Positions 35,370 to 47,753 of a stretch of 64,000 nucleotides of DNA are shown here, piece by piece (positions within the stretch are counted from its first letter, which is position 1; each line of letters starts with the position of its first letter). The stretch is taken from assembly GCA_001466705.2 (NCBI GenBank), contig LATX02000219.1, positions 186,001-250,000 of the forward strand, given 5' to 3'. The notes beneath the pieces are model-generated. The model saw nothing but the letters and a program-made list of their open reading frames with translations, searched no databases and had not been told where the DNA came from. Both the position numbers and the translations under genes were made by a program. Source of the stretch: Moniliophthora roreri (taxonomy: Eukaryota; Basidiomycota; Agaricomycetes; Agaricales; Marasmiaceae).

Positions 35370-36900
35370 CCCCTTCAAGCCAAGCAGAGTCCTATGGACA
35401 ATGTGAAGTGCTTGACCTTTGTTGATAGTAATCCCTTCATCATAATGTCTGCAATGTTGTTGGCAGTGTTGCAGTACTTGATAAGTTGGATCTTTCTATC
35501 TTCAATGATGTATCAGATGAAGTGGAATTTTATGTCAATGTTTTTAGTCCTAGCATGAAATTTATCCCTGTATGCTATGGATGCTGCTCCTTTGCTGTTG
35601 GTATACAGAAGCATAGGAGATGCCTTCCCACTGAAGATTTTAAATATGAAAGACCTGATCCAAATTCCTTCCTTTGCCATGTGTGTTAGTGTATTGTATT
35701 CAGCTTCTATGGTAGAGAGGGTGACTACAGTTTGTCATTTTGATGTCCATGATACTGCTTCTTTAAATGTAGCCAGAGATGGCTCTTTGGTTTGGATTTG
35801 ACATTCCATCTGCATCTGAGTACCTAACAGGTACATTTAACTTGTCTGTGTCTGTCATCATGGAAGTCCTGTATGCAAGCCATAATTTCCAGGTGCCATT
35901 CAAATAGGCACAAACATGTTTCAATGCCTGTACATGTAGGTCCTCTGGACATGTGGAGAATGTAGTGATCTGGAACAAGGCAAATGCAATGTCTGGTCTT
36001 GTAGCTACCACCACATATTGCAGAGCTTCTAGAATCTCCCTGAAAGGGAATTGTGATGCCACAGCTATGTCTTTTGGGGATGAAGGGCATTGTTTGAAGG
36101 AGAGTTTTGCAGAGGGATCAAAAGGAGTAGATAATAGTTTTAGGTTGTCTAATCCATATTATTTTAATATGGCTTCAATGTAGGATGTTTGTTGTAAACA
36201 AATGAATTTGTTGCCTTGTTGTACTTTAATGCCAAGTAACCAATGTAGTTGTCCACCATCTGTTATTTCTATATGGGACTTGATTTGCTTTTTTATCTGG
36301 GTCATGTTTTGGTCTGTTTCTGCAATAATAGTGATGTTGTCAACATGTGTGAATAAGATGATAAAGAGGGATTTTGAATAAAATACCATGTGGTCATATT
36401 CTGATTGGGTAAGGTCACATTTCTTTAACTATGATACTAGTGTTAGGTACCATCATCTTCCTGCTTGTTTTAGACCATATATGGCAACTTTCAATATTAT
36501 AACTTGTTCTTCTTTTCCTCCAATGTCTATTTCTGGTGGGAGTTTGACATAAATTTTCTTCCCTTTATCTAGTGCTCTGTATAGGTATGCTGATTTGACA
36601 TCTACTTGGTGAATTTTCATATTGTGGTGGATGGCAATAGCAAGTATGAAACTGATGGAAGTGAATTTTGTGACTGATGTGAAGGTGTTGTTGGGGAAAT
36701 AGTTGACTCCTGGTATCTAATTGAAACTCTGGATGACTAGTCATGCTTAGTGTCCTGTTATATTGCCATGTTTGTTCTTTTTGGTTCTAAATACCCATTT
36801 GGAGGTAAGTATGTTGGTGTTTTCTGGAAAATGTCCTAGAGTGTAGGTCTTCCTGTTGTTGAGCCTTTTTATTTTGTCTTCCATAGCTGCTTTCTATTTT
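35370..36900 (-). pseudogene. Copia reverse transcriptase and RNase H remnant
   Basis: Minus-strand frames encode recognisable copia RT (FRTKKNKHG, HQVDVKSAYLY, KLPPEID, VAIYGLKQAGR). The catalytic YVDD box has degenerated to HVDN in LFTHVDNITII. The SNP-rich RNase H region follows (LSTIEAEYNTLTHMAKE, NIADIMMKGL). Several stops interrupt it, so it cannot be active. Confidence 0.85.
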
Positions 36901-37255
36901 TCTGCTTCAGGTCATTTTAGTGCTTCTTGGTGTGAGAGTGGGTCATATCATTCTGCTTCTGCTGTAACTTTTGCAAGTGCTACAGTAAGATTTTGGATGA
37001 TATGTTATGTTTCTTTTGATCCTTCTCCTTCTTCTGTGTAGATCTGCTATATTTTGTGGGTTGGTTGGTAGGATTGATGAGTTGGAATGTTTCATTGTCT
37101 GATGGAGGAAAGGTTTCATCATTTGATTCAGAGGTGATGTCATTGTTGGTTTCTATTTCAGGGGTGATGTTGTCTAATTTGTTTGAGAGTGGCAGTAATA
37201 TACTAATTTTATAAATCTTTAAAATTCTACACATATGAACATCAATTGGATGCAT

Positions 37256-38800
37256 TTAAACAGTTGAAATAATAGTAAATATGGAAATAGAAGGACTGAT
37301 ATGAGCCTGAGTAGTCAGTCAAAGCCTATATATGCTCGATGGCATGAAGCTATAAGCTAATTGTACTTACAGTACTCCCCATATGGGTACCAAGTCACTT
37401 ATAGACTTTTAATACTGTGCATTGAGTCTCCCAAAACCTATAGGGACCTTTATTGTTCAAAAAGAGACACATCAATAGTTGAACATATATATAGTGTATC
37501 AAGAGGATATTTTCACTTTTAAACAACTTTCATTTACTCTCAGAGAGAGCTCATTCAAACTCAAGATGATACCTACAATATACCAAGAGGAAAGACATGA
37601 TGATATCTAAATCAGATATACAATGAAATATGAGATCAAGTATATGATAGCTCCACATTCAGAGACAATGATACAATGATCACTTCAAGATAGAAGGAAA
37701 GTGACAAGATGGATGTCAGATAGGACAGATAGATAAAAGAAGAATCATAAGAGATAGAAATGAATCAGTCACATAGAATGGACAGAACCAGGAAATACTC
37801 AATGACTCCTAAGGAAGTTGAGAGCATTTCCAAACAATTGAAAGATGGGATAAGGAAATCCTATGCAGTAGCAACAGATTCCAATCCTAGATACCCATAT
37901 ACTGCATGGAGAGCCTAGCTCAAATTGTGCTTCTGATACCTAAGATTGTATTTTATTGGTGACCCACATACCTATATATGGTATAGGATTACTATTGTGA
38001 CCAGAGGCTGAACTCATATATGTTCATTTTGTGATTTTTCCTGTGACCAGTATGATATATATCTATTATCATAATTTTATTGTAAATATTTATTTCCAGC
38101 AGTATATAAGGACAGCTATTTTGTAGGTGGGAGCAAGAGGAATCTGCCCCACCACTACATAATTTGTATGTGGCTATTGTTTGTGTAGAGAAATCACATT
38201 CAATCAGATTTTCCTCCTCATGTCAGGCCCTAGAGACTCAGAATAGACCTAGTTGAGATATAAGACTATAAACCAAACTTGATAGTGATGGCAAAGCCAG
38301 ATAATTGTTCTGCACTTTAGCGAATAGTTATTTTTGAGTCAAGAGAAGACTTTGTATCAGAAAGTTTTGGTGGCTTTCTGGAGGCAGCTAGTGTTTTGCT
38401 AGTGTTGATGCATCTTAGAGAGGGCTTGGGCTACATTTGAAAGTAGAAGTTTTCCTGCTTAAGTGCATTACAGATCACAACTAAGAGAGTTGTATCCAGT
38501 ACAAGGGGTACTGTAGTCTTTGATTGCTTGAGTTATCACTTCAGGGTAGTCTTACCATTGCCTCAGTGCAATTAGCTGTTGTATTTGAGCTTGATATTGA
38601 GATAGTAAAAACCAGAAAACACACTATAAAAACAAGATTATAAAACAAATATATCTTCATAGTCTCTATGTCAATAAACAAATACAAGCTTATTCAGAAC
38701 ACGAACATCAAATAAGAGTCTAAGTGTGGTAACTCTGATCATGCTGAACCACACTCTGCACATCACCACATACATATAGACAATAGGAGAGTAGAATCTG
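37256..38800. other. Unexplained ~1.5 kb insert inside the copia element
   Basis: This lies between the integrase C-terminal remnant and the linker/RT remnant of the copia element. It has no copia-like peptide, no clear LTR, inverted repeat or domain. It is AT-rich like its host. Probably another worn insertion; ends not defined. Confidence 0.4.
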
Positions 38801-39700
38801 ATCAACAGATCAGCTTTTTTGTGTAGCACAATTAAGTGGTATTAGCAGTTGATCAATGTTGGTGGCTGATTTGTCTAGATTAAAGTCTGTGTTGTTGAAA
38901 TCTGTGTTGTACCTCCACATTTTCTGAGTGGCAGATTGCAGTTGGCAAAGGGATGTTTTGTTCTGTGGTAATGCTATTTGTGTGTGGCCAGTAAATTCTG
39001 TAGCCGTTTGATTCAATGTCTGGTCCTAACCAACGTCCTTCGATGGCCCTTGGTCCAATTTTGTCTGGTGTCTTTTCTCTTTTTACCTATACAATTGTGC
39101 CAAATTTGTGCATGTGCTCTGCTGTTGGGTGTGTGCTGTAATGTCAGAAGTATGGAGTGTCATAATTGATAGCTTTATGTGGTGATTGGTTCCAAATGTA
39201 TACAGCATAGGTTAATGCTGGTCCCCATAACCATTTTAGCAATTTGCCTTGTATCAGATTGCACCTTGTGGCATCAAAGAGCATTAGGTGTGCTCTTTCT
39301 GCATCTCCATTGTGCTCTGATGTGTCATGGACTGTTAGATGTCTAATAGTTCCTATCCTGTGAAGAAAAGCTGTGAACTCTTCTCCTAGGAATTCCCCAC
39401 CTTTGTCAGAGTGTAAGATCTTGATTTTCATTCTGCTTTGCATTTCCAATCTTGTTTGATAAACAATTTATTAGAGTACTGCATGTCCTTTTGTTGGAAT
39501 GATAAGTTCCTCGATCCAGCATGTGTGACTGTCTAATAACATCATCAAAAATTGCCCATAGTGTTCAGTGAGAATACTAGCAGGTCTCTATAAATCCATG
39601 TGTACTAGATCTCTAAATTTGTTGGCTGGTGGGTGTCTACTAGATTTCTTAATGGTTGCTCATTTCACTTTACCTTCCATGCATATGTCACATTTGGGGT
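38800..39700 (-). pseudogene. Copia integrase remnant
   Basis: The minus strand carries LHSDKGGEFLGEEF and SEHNGDAERAHL of the integrase core, then the downstream IEGRWLGPDIESNGYRIY segment and a PQNKTSL tail typical of copia. Stops and frameshifts break it. Confidence 0.8.
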
Positions 39701-39863
39701 GGTCCATTTTGGTTGAGTCCAAGGTGATGCCTATAATCTTACCACTTCTGATAGACTTGATGATGTAATCATAGTTTTAATGTCCTATGATACAATGCAC
39801 TTCAAACAGTGATAGTGTTCTTGCACTTGTGGTGTTGAATGCATATTCCTCCCAATCTAAAAT

Positions 39864-40202
39864 TTAGTATAACCTGTCAATTTTTGGTATTTCCATTACC
39901 TTGTGATCTTGTTTTGAGATTATCAACTTGCTGTTCCCAATCAGCATTTGGTAGTCTGCATTGTCAAGTCTGCTGAGTGAAACTAGTGTGTTCATCATTT
40001 TGGAAACATGTAGAGTTTCCCCACAAGTAATATCTCCTATAGTCATTTTCCCTGCTGCTGTTGCTGTTATGTTGTTTTCATTTACTATGTTTATTGTCCA
40101 TTTTGAGATCTCATGTTTGTCCCATATTTTGGTATAATCCAGTGTCATATGAGATGATGCTTCTAAGTCAAAAATGATTGCATCATGTCTTGTTGATGAC
40201 AA
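39864..40202 (-). pseudogene. Copia aspartic protease remnant with mutated active site
   Basis: The expected DSGASSHM active site reads DLEASSHM. TTA replaces TCA-type Ser and GAA replaces GGA-type Gly. Both are single C-to-T or G-to-A steps, in keeping with cytosine deamination. Confidence 0.75.
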
Positions 40203-41342
40203 TGCTTGATACCCACATAATGGATCTAGATTGTCTTCCCATGTCAGTTCTTGATCTGTCCACCAGTACTCTTCTTCTCCTATGGGAGTAGTTGTATATG
40301 GTTGCTTTTGGTGAAGGTTGAGATTGCACTTCTGGTGGTGTCAATGTCTGTTTTCCAATAATTGCCATATATTCAGATGGAGTATCTTCTCCAAAGTTTG
40401 CATGTCTGAGTGTGTGGATGAGCACTTGGTTCCATGATACTTGGTGTTCCCTGCTGTCAGCAGCTACTTCTCTGTTAGATTTATAAGAATAGAGGTAGTG
40501 AAGCCAAGGATACTGAATAGCGACATTTGTTACCTTATTGGTCTGGGTAGACCTAAGGACAAATGGATGAGGTACTACTGCTAAGTACAGCTGGCTTATA
40601 TACAAAGAAATAGATATAAATGGTAAATCATATGAAAGTTATAAAGTGTATAAGTGAGAATGGTAACTAGGTAATCCATGTGTATCTGTCAATGTGTGAT
40701 AGATCATCAATGTAGATATTACTGCATCAAGTTTGCTCCAATATATATTCATGTTTTCCAACATTCTCTTAACAAAGTTGGTGTCGGCAATGGGTCTGTA
40801 TCTCTTAATGGTTCTTGGAGTGCACCCCAAGGCACATTCAGATTAATAAGTTCCCATGCCCTAGCAATGTTAGTTGGGTTATGCCATGTGTCATAATGCT
40901 CCCTTTCATGTTTCCATGGATCTGTTTCAGCTTCCAATGCTTTCCACTCTTTTGGTTTTTCTGCATCTTTCCACCAGTTTGGTCCCCATGGGTCGGTATA
41001 CAGGGCTAATCTGGGTGGTCCCTATGGTGTAATGGGATTGGTGATTTGTCTAGTTATGATTTCTCCTTCTAATCTCTATCAGCAATTGATGTCCAGTCCT
41101 GTGAACTTATGTCCACTCATGCTGTAGCATGTTTGGCATATGTAGTAGTTGATAATGTTACATTACTTGCGCAGCAACAACAACTACTCAACACCACTAT
41201 GGCATAGCGATGCAGAGTATCAATATTCAAGTTCAAGTTTGACAATGCTACAGTAGGTAACACCTTCTGCTTGTTATCTGAGGTTCAGAAGTTGCTTGGG
41301 ACACAAGTGGATTAACTAGGTCAAGCTAGAGAGCTATGACCC

Positions 41343-41786
41343 TGTTACACCCGTATGACTTGGCTCGGCCATTGACTTGTACGAGACATGCTTACATGTC
41401 TCCTCCATCATAACCTACATGTTCCATTAATCTCTGCCATTGTACATCTTACAACACATTTTCTTGTAGTGACTTCTTGATCATTGTCCTCATGGGCTAC
41501 ATACATTCTCCATGTTGTATTCTCTCCCAGTAGATATAAACCAATGTATTCTACTGTTATACCTCAAGTGGAAAATTAATATTGTTCTATGCTCTTCTCT
41601 TCTCTCCTCTACTTTGCTCTCAATCTCACTCGTGCGGAGACACTTCATCTCAGCCGAGCTCCATAGTTCAGTAGTGCTGTTGTCAATAGCCTCAGCGAAC
41701 CCACCTCCTTCGTACAGTGATCCTCGTTCAGTACTCTCCTTGCCGTCCAGCCATACTCGTCCTTGTCCTTTTGCATAGTCCTAACA
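41343..41786 (+). mobile_element. Solo LTR, 444 bp, nested in the copia element
   Basis: The sequence begins TGTTACACCCGTATGACTTG and ends CATAGTCCTAACA, i.e. TG...CA ends. It is flanked by an identical 5 bp GACCC (41338-41342 and 41787-41791). It has many CpGs, unlike everything around it, so it inserted recently. The start resembles Ty3/gypsy LTRs of basidiomycetes; the class is tentative. Confidence 0.85.
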
Positions 41787-42249
41787 GACCCAGATTGTAT
41801 CTACCTTTATACATCATTTGTATCTATGCATTTGTACTAGCTAGAACGTCTTAGAACACAAAAGAATAAAAGTGACTAATGAAAAGGAACTCAAGAGAAA
41901 CAGAAAGAAGGAAAATAAAGTCATCATAATATCATAGATAGAAATGAATAGAAAGCAATAGAAACTGATTAGATATACTGGAAAAGGGAGCTGGGAATGT
42001 GGAAGTGTCCAGATGTAAACGAGAAGCATATGTGAGTGTTAGTAGATACAAGTATAGCATCTATCAGAAGAGCAAAAGGAAGTAAAGATGAAATAAAATT
42101 GTAACAGATAAATTCATTGGGTTCTTTGGAATATATGCATTGGATGATGCCAACAGAGGTTCTATTGAGTGTTTTGGAAGTATGGCATGTGGGGGCTTCA
42201 CATGATTCTGATACTCCTTCATAATATCCTCATTCTTCTTTGGCAATGA

Positions 42250-43690
42250 TTGGTGGCTCCCATACTTCTTGTATTATAGTGGTATCAATAGTGACCCAGC
42301 TTTCCTCTGTCTTTCCATTCAATTTCATAAGCTGTATTTGCTGTTTCAGTGGTTTTGGGTTCTTCTTTTTTGAGTTCTTCCTTTGTTTGTTCTTTGGCAA
42401 TATTAGCCTAAGTTTGTTGTTCTCGTTCTTTTCAGAGTTTTGTACATCTTCTGGCCATATGCCCCTTTTCTTGGCAGTTGTAACAGATCATTTGTGATTT
42501 GTCTTGTCCTTAGTAACCTCCCCATTCTTGGCCTCTTCCTCTGCCTCAGAATAATGGTTCTGATATAGCCAAATTTGCTTGTTCTTTGGCTAGGTTTGCA
42601 TGTTCTTGTCGGTGTGCAATGGAAAGTCTGTCAGCATGTGCTCAGACTATAGCAATTAGGTCTTCCACTGTTAGGATTTTCCCAGTAATTTCATGTGTGA
42701 TCATGGTAGATGATATGATAGCAGTTAGAGTGTTTGGAATGGAGGTGAGAATAACATTTTTGAATGTTTCATCTGGACAGTCCATGTTCTGATTGATCAT
42801 TTGGTTTCTGATTTCAATAAGTTGATCAATGTGGGGTCCTACTCAGGTGATGTCTGCATCTAAGGGTGTGTAATCTTTGTTCCAATTCTGCTCTGGTAAG
42901 TGGGTTCTTTGTGTTGAAGTCCTGTCATAATCCTTTCCAAAGATCAGCTGTACTTTTGCAATTTTTATACCTTCTAAATATGAAATCTGGTAACCTGGCC
43001 ACTATTTCCCTTTTGATAATGGTGTCTTGGTCAATAGTTGCATTGATGTCATCTTGTGATAAGTTCTTAGAGGCTATTAGTGTGTATGGTGAATTTGTTA
43101 AGAGATCACTAAAGTTTTCCAATTTGATTGTTAGTTCAACTCTTGCTTCCCATGTTGACCAATTGGTTCTGTTTCCTTCTATGGTTAGTTGTGGTATCCT
43201 ATCAAATGCTTTTACCAGCCCTTTGGTTGACATGGTTTTGTATTCCTCTTCTTCACTTTCTGATTCTTGGTCTTGTTGTTTTGATTCTTCTTAAGCCTGT
43301 GTTGTTGCTGTTTGGGTCTGTTCTTCTTCTTCTTCTTCATCCTCACTGATATCTGTGGGGGGAATGTTTCATATGACTAGCTGCTTGTTTTGTTCTGTTG
43401 CTGGCACTGCCCAACTTGATAGTCTTCCTGGTCCTCTGGTTTCTTTGTTTGGGCACAGTTGTTGTGGGCAAATCCACCAATTTGATTTTCCTGCAGTTTG
43501 TAAGTATTAGTAGTAATCTTGATTCTTACCAGTGTGGAATCTGTGGGTATGTCCTTTGCAAATTGACTTCAATTCTGGTGATTTTGTTTCTCCTTGTTGC
43601 CTAGATGGCCCTGCAGTAGCTGGTGGCAATATAGGTCTTGCTACTGGAGTTGCAGTTCCTGATGCTATCCTGAATGGTGGTCTTCCCATA
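42250..43690 (-). pseudogene. Copia Gag remnant with zinc knuckle
   Basis: Minus-strand frames encode a Gag-like segment (FDRIPQLTIEGNRTNWSTWE, then YKNCKSTADLWKGL). A CCHC zinc knuckle (MICYNCQEKGHMARRC) lies at about 42450-42500. Frames are broken. A further N-terminal frame starts right after the 5' LTR (MGRPPFRIASG). Confidence 0.8.
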
Positions 43691-43693
43691 ACC

Positions 43694-44060
43694 TATTAGC
43701 AGCAAGTATTCTTTGGTTGATACAAGCAACAGATGCTTGTGAAGAGACAACAGATGTCTTTAGTGCAGTGGTAGCTGTGATCACAGAGATCAGACAGTGA
43801 GATGAGAGGGAACTGAACTAGTGATTGCAGTGTCTGCTGACTGCTTAAGTACATGGAGGCAACAAAGTAAAGGATATAACAAGTAAGTAGAAAGGAAGGG
43901 AGAAATAGGGATGTATCATATAGTGTTTTGTATATATCTGTCAATGGTAACTGGGTGGTCCATATGTGCAAGTTGATAGTAGATAGGATAGCTGATTTTG
44001 TAAGTAATAAAACAAAGTATATCATATGTACAATAAAACATGGAATACAAACCTCTGACA
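43694..44060 (-). repeat. 5' LTR of the copia element
   Basis: 367 bp, colinear with the 3' LTR. Contains an extra ~21 bp copy of CAACAGATG-type sequence and should carry the element's promoter. Confidence 0.9.
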
Positions 44061-44065
44061 ATGCC

Positions 44066-44835
44066 TTCTGCCACTTTTGAAGGGTAGTATGGACTTGGGT
44101 CAGGCATGAGTCCACCAAGCACTGGTGTCTCAATGAGACTTATTCTATACAGTCTCATAGTCATATAAGATTAGAAACTATCTTAACTGTATCAAGAGGG
44201 GTCCAAAAATTTAATAAGTATATAAGGTTGAAAAAAATTCAAGGCCAAGTGGGGGTGGCACCACCCCCCTCCTGCCTTACTGGGTATGTTATCCCCACAG
44301 AGTCCAGACATATTCAAAAAAGATAAGTCATTTTCCAGGCTCATTATCATTAGTGTTGCTTACCTTCTCCCATGTTGATATTAACCTCCTGTTGTCCTGA
44401 AACTCTTGGAACTATGGGTGAAATTCAAATGATGAAGCAAATATATCAATTTTGAGAGGTCCCAAAGCCCAAAAAAAGCCCATCAGAAGCATGATTTGGG
44501 TGAGGTCCAAAATTTTTTTAACAAAGTTTGGACCCCCCACCCCAGACTGGAAATTTAGGTTCTGCACCCCTTGAAATGTATTATCAAGTACATGACACAA
44601 CTTCACAAGTGATTTCTTCATCCTGTTGGATAAGTAGTGTAATGTAAGTTGTGACTGTGGCTAAAATACAAATAATTCTGATCCTGATATCAAATGAGTC
44701 CTTGCCTATTGTCATGTGGCAGTCAGTTATAAGTACAACAAGTGATAACCACAATCTTGGTCCTGTCCCCTCAGGGGACCAGAATGAACAATTGTTGCAA
44801 GTATCAACAAGGTTTTGTGGATGAAACCCTTCTTT
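44066..44835. other. CpG-free intergenic DNA
   Basis: About 770 bp between the copia element and the next gene. Contains GTCCAAAAATTT/GTCCAAAATTTT and C-run/G-run patches that may be old repeat remains. No gene seen. Confidence 0.45.
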
Positions 44836-45655
44836 CTAAACAACAACACCCTTCATAGGAAGAAGCCCACTTCCTCCTCCCATGACATTGATGTTGGCCC
44901 TCTTTGCAGCATCTGTGTACTCTTCATCTCTGATTTGCTCAGAGTACCTCTGAACCAAGACACATATGACTGTTGAAAGGCAGATGTCAGAACAAGATAT
45001 TCCTAAGGGGCCAAAAATGTAGGGTGACTTACAGATCTCAAGGAGCAATATAGCAATGTAAACCACCAAGAATATGATCTTGACAGCAACAACAATGCCT
45101 TTACATTCGGCTCGATTAACGGTCACTTCTGCGTCCGCCTTCAGTGAACCATCAGTTGCGTTGTGTAAACAATCCTGGATGAGTTGCTCATCAGGGACAC
45201 GGAAAATGCTGATCATTGAAATGACGCCGAATATCAAGTCCAAGATGAACACCAGAATGAGGGCACCAAAGTAGAACCTCATCGTACGGTAGCTCTTCAT
45301 GAAGGTACCGATCAACCTGTCAGTCAAATCAAAATTTTGTTAGGGCAGTGAGGTGAACAAAAGGCAGAACTTCACCAACCCAGTGAACGTGACGATGGCG
45401 AGAAGCGAGACAGAAGCGGCAGTAACCCAATATGCTATCTCGGTAGCCTTCTCATGGTCTGGCTGGTTGCGGACCTTGGCGAGGTTTATCCAGAGGACAA
45501 CAGCACCAATACCAGAACCAATGAATCCTAAGATGGAGAAGATCTAGTTGGATTCGGGATTAGCTTGCGTAGTCAGTGAATTACTTGGAGAAACACACAA
45601 AAACTCCAAGGCGAACAGGCAGACAGCAACAGAAATGACGAGTATTGCCGTGCAT
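44836..45655 (-). CDS. Four-helix membrane protein, tetraspan-like (212 aa)
   Basis: Four exons: 45655-45599, 45543-45380, 45316-45033 and 44969-44836. Total is 639 nt with consistent phases. The start (MHGNTRHFCCCLPVRLGVF) fits fungal membrane proteins that open with a Cys cluster before the first helix. Hydrophobic segments lie at about residues 15-38 (IFSILGFIGSGIGAVVLWI), 55-75, 85-108 (YFGALILVFILDLIFGV) and 145-172 (IVVAVKIIFLVVYIAILLLEIF). The second loop holds two Cys (DC, EC). The tail is cytosolic and short. Function unknown. Exon 4 and the 3' part of exon 3 contain no CpG and use only AGA/AGG for Arg, while the 5' half is CpG-rich: the border of the transposon island runs through this gene. 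Confidence 0.85.
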
Positions 45656-47753
45656 TTTTCCTTCCAGAGCTTAAAGAGAAGAGGTCAAAGGCGAGAGAAA
45701 GAGGACAAATCAAAAGATCAAACTAGTCGAAGGGGAAAGTCAAATAAAGAATGAGGAACAGAAGGATAAGGCGCAGCCTATAGAGACTTGATGACTCGTG
45801 CATAGGGTTTTATATGCTGCAACTTGCATCCATGTTGCATGCGATATGAGTTTTCGGTGATAATGTAGCTATACCAAGGGATCAATCAACAACGCGGATC
45901 CCGAACTGTGATTGTTGCTTAACTCCACATGATTTCGTGCTGCGTTCGCGAAAACATGCCAAACAATGGGAAAGGTGCAGAGAGCATAAAAGCTTTAAAA
46001 ATGAGAAACGTAAGTGCAGCGGATTCAAGCATCTCGTTCCTCAGAATCTGCGGGCAGGACGCAGGCGAAATGATCACTTTTGTACATACTTTGGCAGGGT
46101 TTACTTGACTTACCATATTCTCGCACTGAAGGCATTCCCTAAGGTGACAGCCCCATCCCTGCAGATCACCACGAATCGCAAGGGGACGCTGGGAGTCTGA
46201 CCATGATGAGAGATCAGAAGTGCAATCACATCCTGCCGGACCTGTCACCGGTTGGTGTACTATGAAGCATATTGTCGATTCATTAACATCCTGCCATCAT
46301 CCTACGCATTGGATTATCTCGTGAAAACAAGATACAAGGTTGTAATTTTGAAACAGCGTGAGGCGGAGTATTTCGACAGTTGCGCGTGTATCTTTATCGA
46401 AGGTTTCTTTACTGTAACCGCCAAATGCTGAGCACGAAAGCAACGCACCGACGATCGTCTTCAGAACTGAAAACTTGGCTATCTGTTAGTGCGGAACGAT
46501 GTGAACGGAGCACACGGACCCGTCGGGTAAGGAGTCCCGTCGTCAAAAGCATCGCAATTCGCAAGCATTTGATGCTTCTGATACTACTGGTTGCGAGTGC
46601 TAATGCGCAAAGTCGGCGCCGGGGGGCAGATCGTCGAAAGAGCACCAACTCAACATCACCAGTACTAGGAGGTGGCGGAAGCGGAGAAATGGTGGACTTG
46701 TGTTGCGACGCGGTCCTGTGAAGCGTGGTAAAAAATGCGCACGGACCCAATTCGTAGCTTGGCTCATGACCGTCACCTCGCCGTCTTATTTGGTATGTAG
46801 GTCTTGTCTTTCCTCGCACCTTCTTTGGGACTAACGTGTTTGCATGTAGAAAATGATACATTTGTCTTTTTCCAAGTGTCTCGATCTTCGGGTTCACATG
46901 AACTTGAGGAACTTCAAGGTTTATCGTTAGTGAATACCTGGAGCATCGATGTTAAGGTCTTATATCAAGACTACCTCCCCAAGGGACCAAGAGACTAGGT
47001 ACCTATCAGTCCTCTGACTGACGCACAATTAATGTTATTCATACAAAGCCCAATTGACCAGATCACCCGAGACTCGACGTGGACAACCATGCTGAGGAAT
47101 GCCAACCGCGCTATTCCTTCTGTCCATGCCGGCCGCACAGCAAGTACCATGTCCGTCGCAGCCGGATTGGCTGCCTTCCGATTGACTCCAAATTGACTCC
47201 GCGTCAACTCTGCGGGTTTCGGAGGTGCATCCTTACTTAATTTCTATAAGCGTTCATGTTCGCTGGTGTGGCTTGCTGCAGAGTTCTAGGCCCAAACTTA
47301 GAAAGCATTCTCCATATATATGCTTAAGCTCGCCTTCGAGCCAGAGCTCCGCGACTGTCTGTCCTTTGCCAACAGCCGATTTCTTCAGTACTGATCTGGA
47401 AGCCAACATTCGCAGTACTACCCAAAGTAGCTGGATAGACCTTTTTGCTACTGGCAAAAGCACCTCCCTATACCGCATGGCCAGATCTGTATCAGTATTT
47501 AGACAGCTTTCATTCTTCAGTTGCTGAGATCACTGCAAAGTACGAGCGTTGCCTTTCGCAGTTCACTCTGCTCTAAGTGCTCATGTGACGTCACGCCATA
47601 GTAGCCGGACGGCAGCATCCGAGAGCAAGAGACTGAGTTTTGATTATCAGCTCTCACTACCCCTTAGTACTTATTCTTCTCACTTCTTATTGTACGTGTC
47701 CTTGGCCCTCCAATCACAGCTCATTTCTCATTCCTGCCTCACCAGATACCCTC
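45656..47753. other. 2.1 kb divergent intergenic region
   Basis: This lies between the membrane-protein gene (minus) and YPD1 (plus). CpG-rich sequence around 46.38-46.75 kb gives overlapping open frames on both strands, but neither has domain content or splice continuity. No tRNA or repeat recognised. Confidence 0.45.

Larger units (their letters stand above)
35018..44060 (-). mobile_element. Full-length decayed Ty1/copia LTR retrotransposon, ~9.0 kb
   Basis: Two LTRs (35018-35367 and 43694-44060) enclose degraded gag-pol on the minus strand in copia order: Gag, protease, integrase, reverse transcriptase, RNase H. The flanks carry an identical 5 bp ATGCC (35013-35017 and 44061-44065). Next to the 3' LTR is a polypurine tract (GAAGGGGAG, minus strand, just right of 35367). 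After the 5' LTR comes GGTTATGGG, a plausible primer-binding region. The total exceeds the usual ~5 kb because of a nested solo LTR and an unexplained ~1.5 kb insert. Confidence 0.9.
28320..45105. other. CpG-depleted, AT-rich transposon island
   Basis: From about 28.32 kb to 45.105 kb, CG dinucleotides are almost absent on reading, apart from a nested solo LTR and a few sites in the Tc1 element and elsewhere. TG and CA are abundant. For example, no CG is seen from 44041 to 45105. Flanking DNA is normally CpG-rich. Established knowledge: fungal transposons are often cytosine-methylated, and methylated C decays to T. The block looks like old heterochromatin. Confidence 0.85.

Noticed and set aside
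46380..46897. Overlapping open frames on both strands, one with a hydrophobic MLLILLVASANAQ start
   Set aside because: CpG-rich DNA gives long frames by composition; no domain, no splice continuity and no coding bias favouring either strand.
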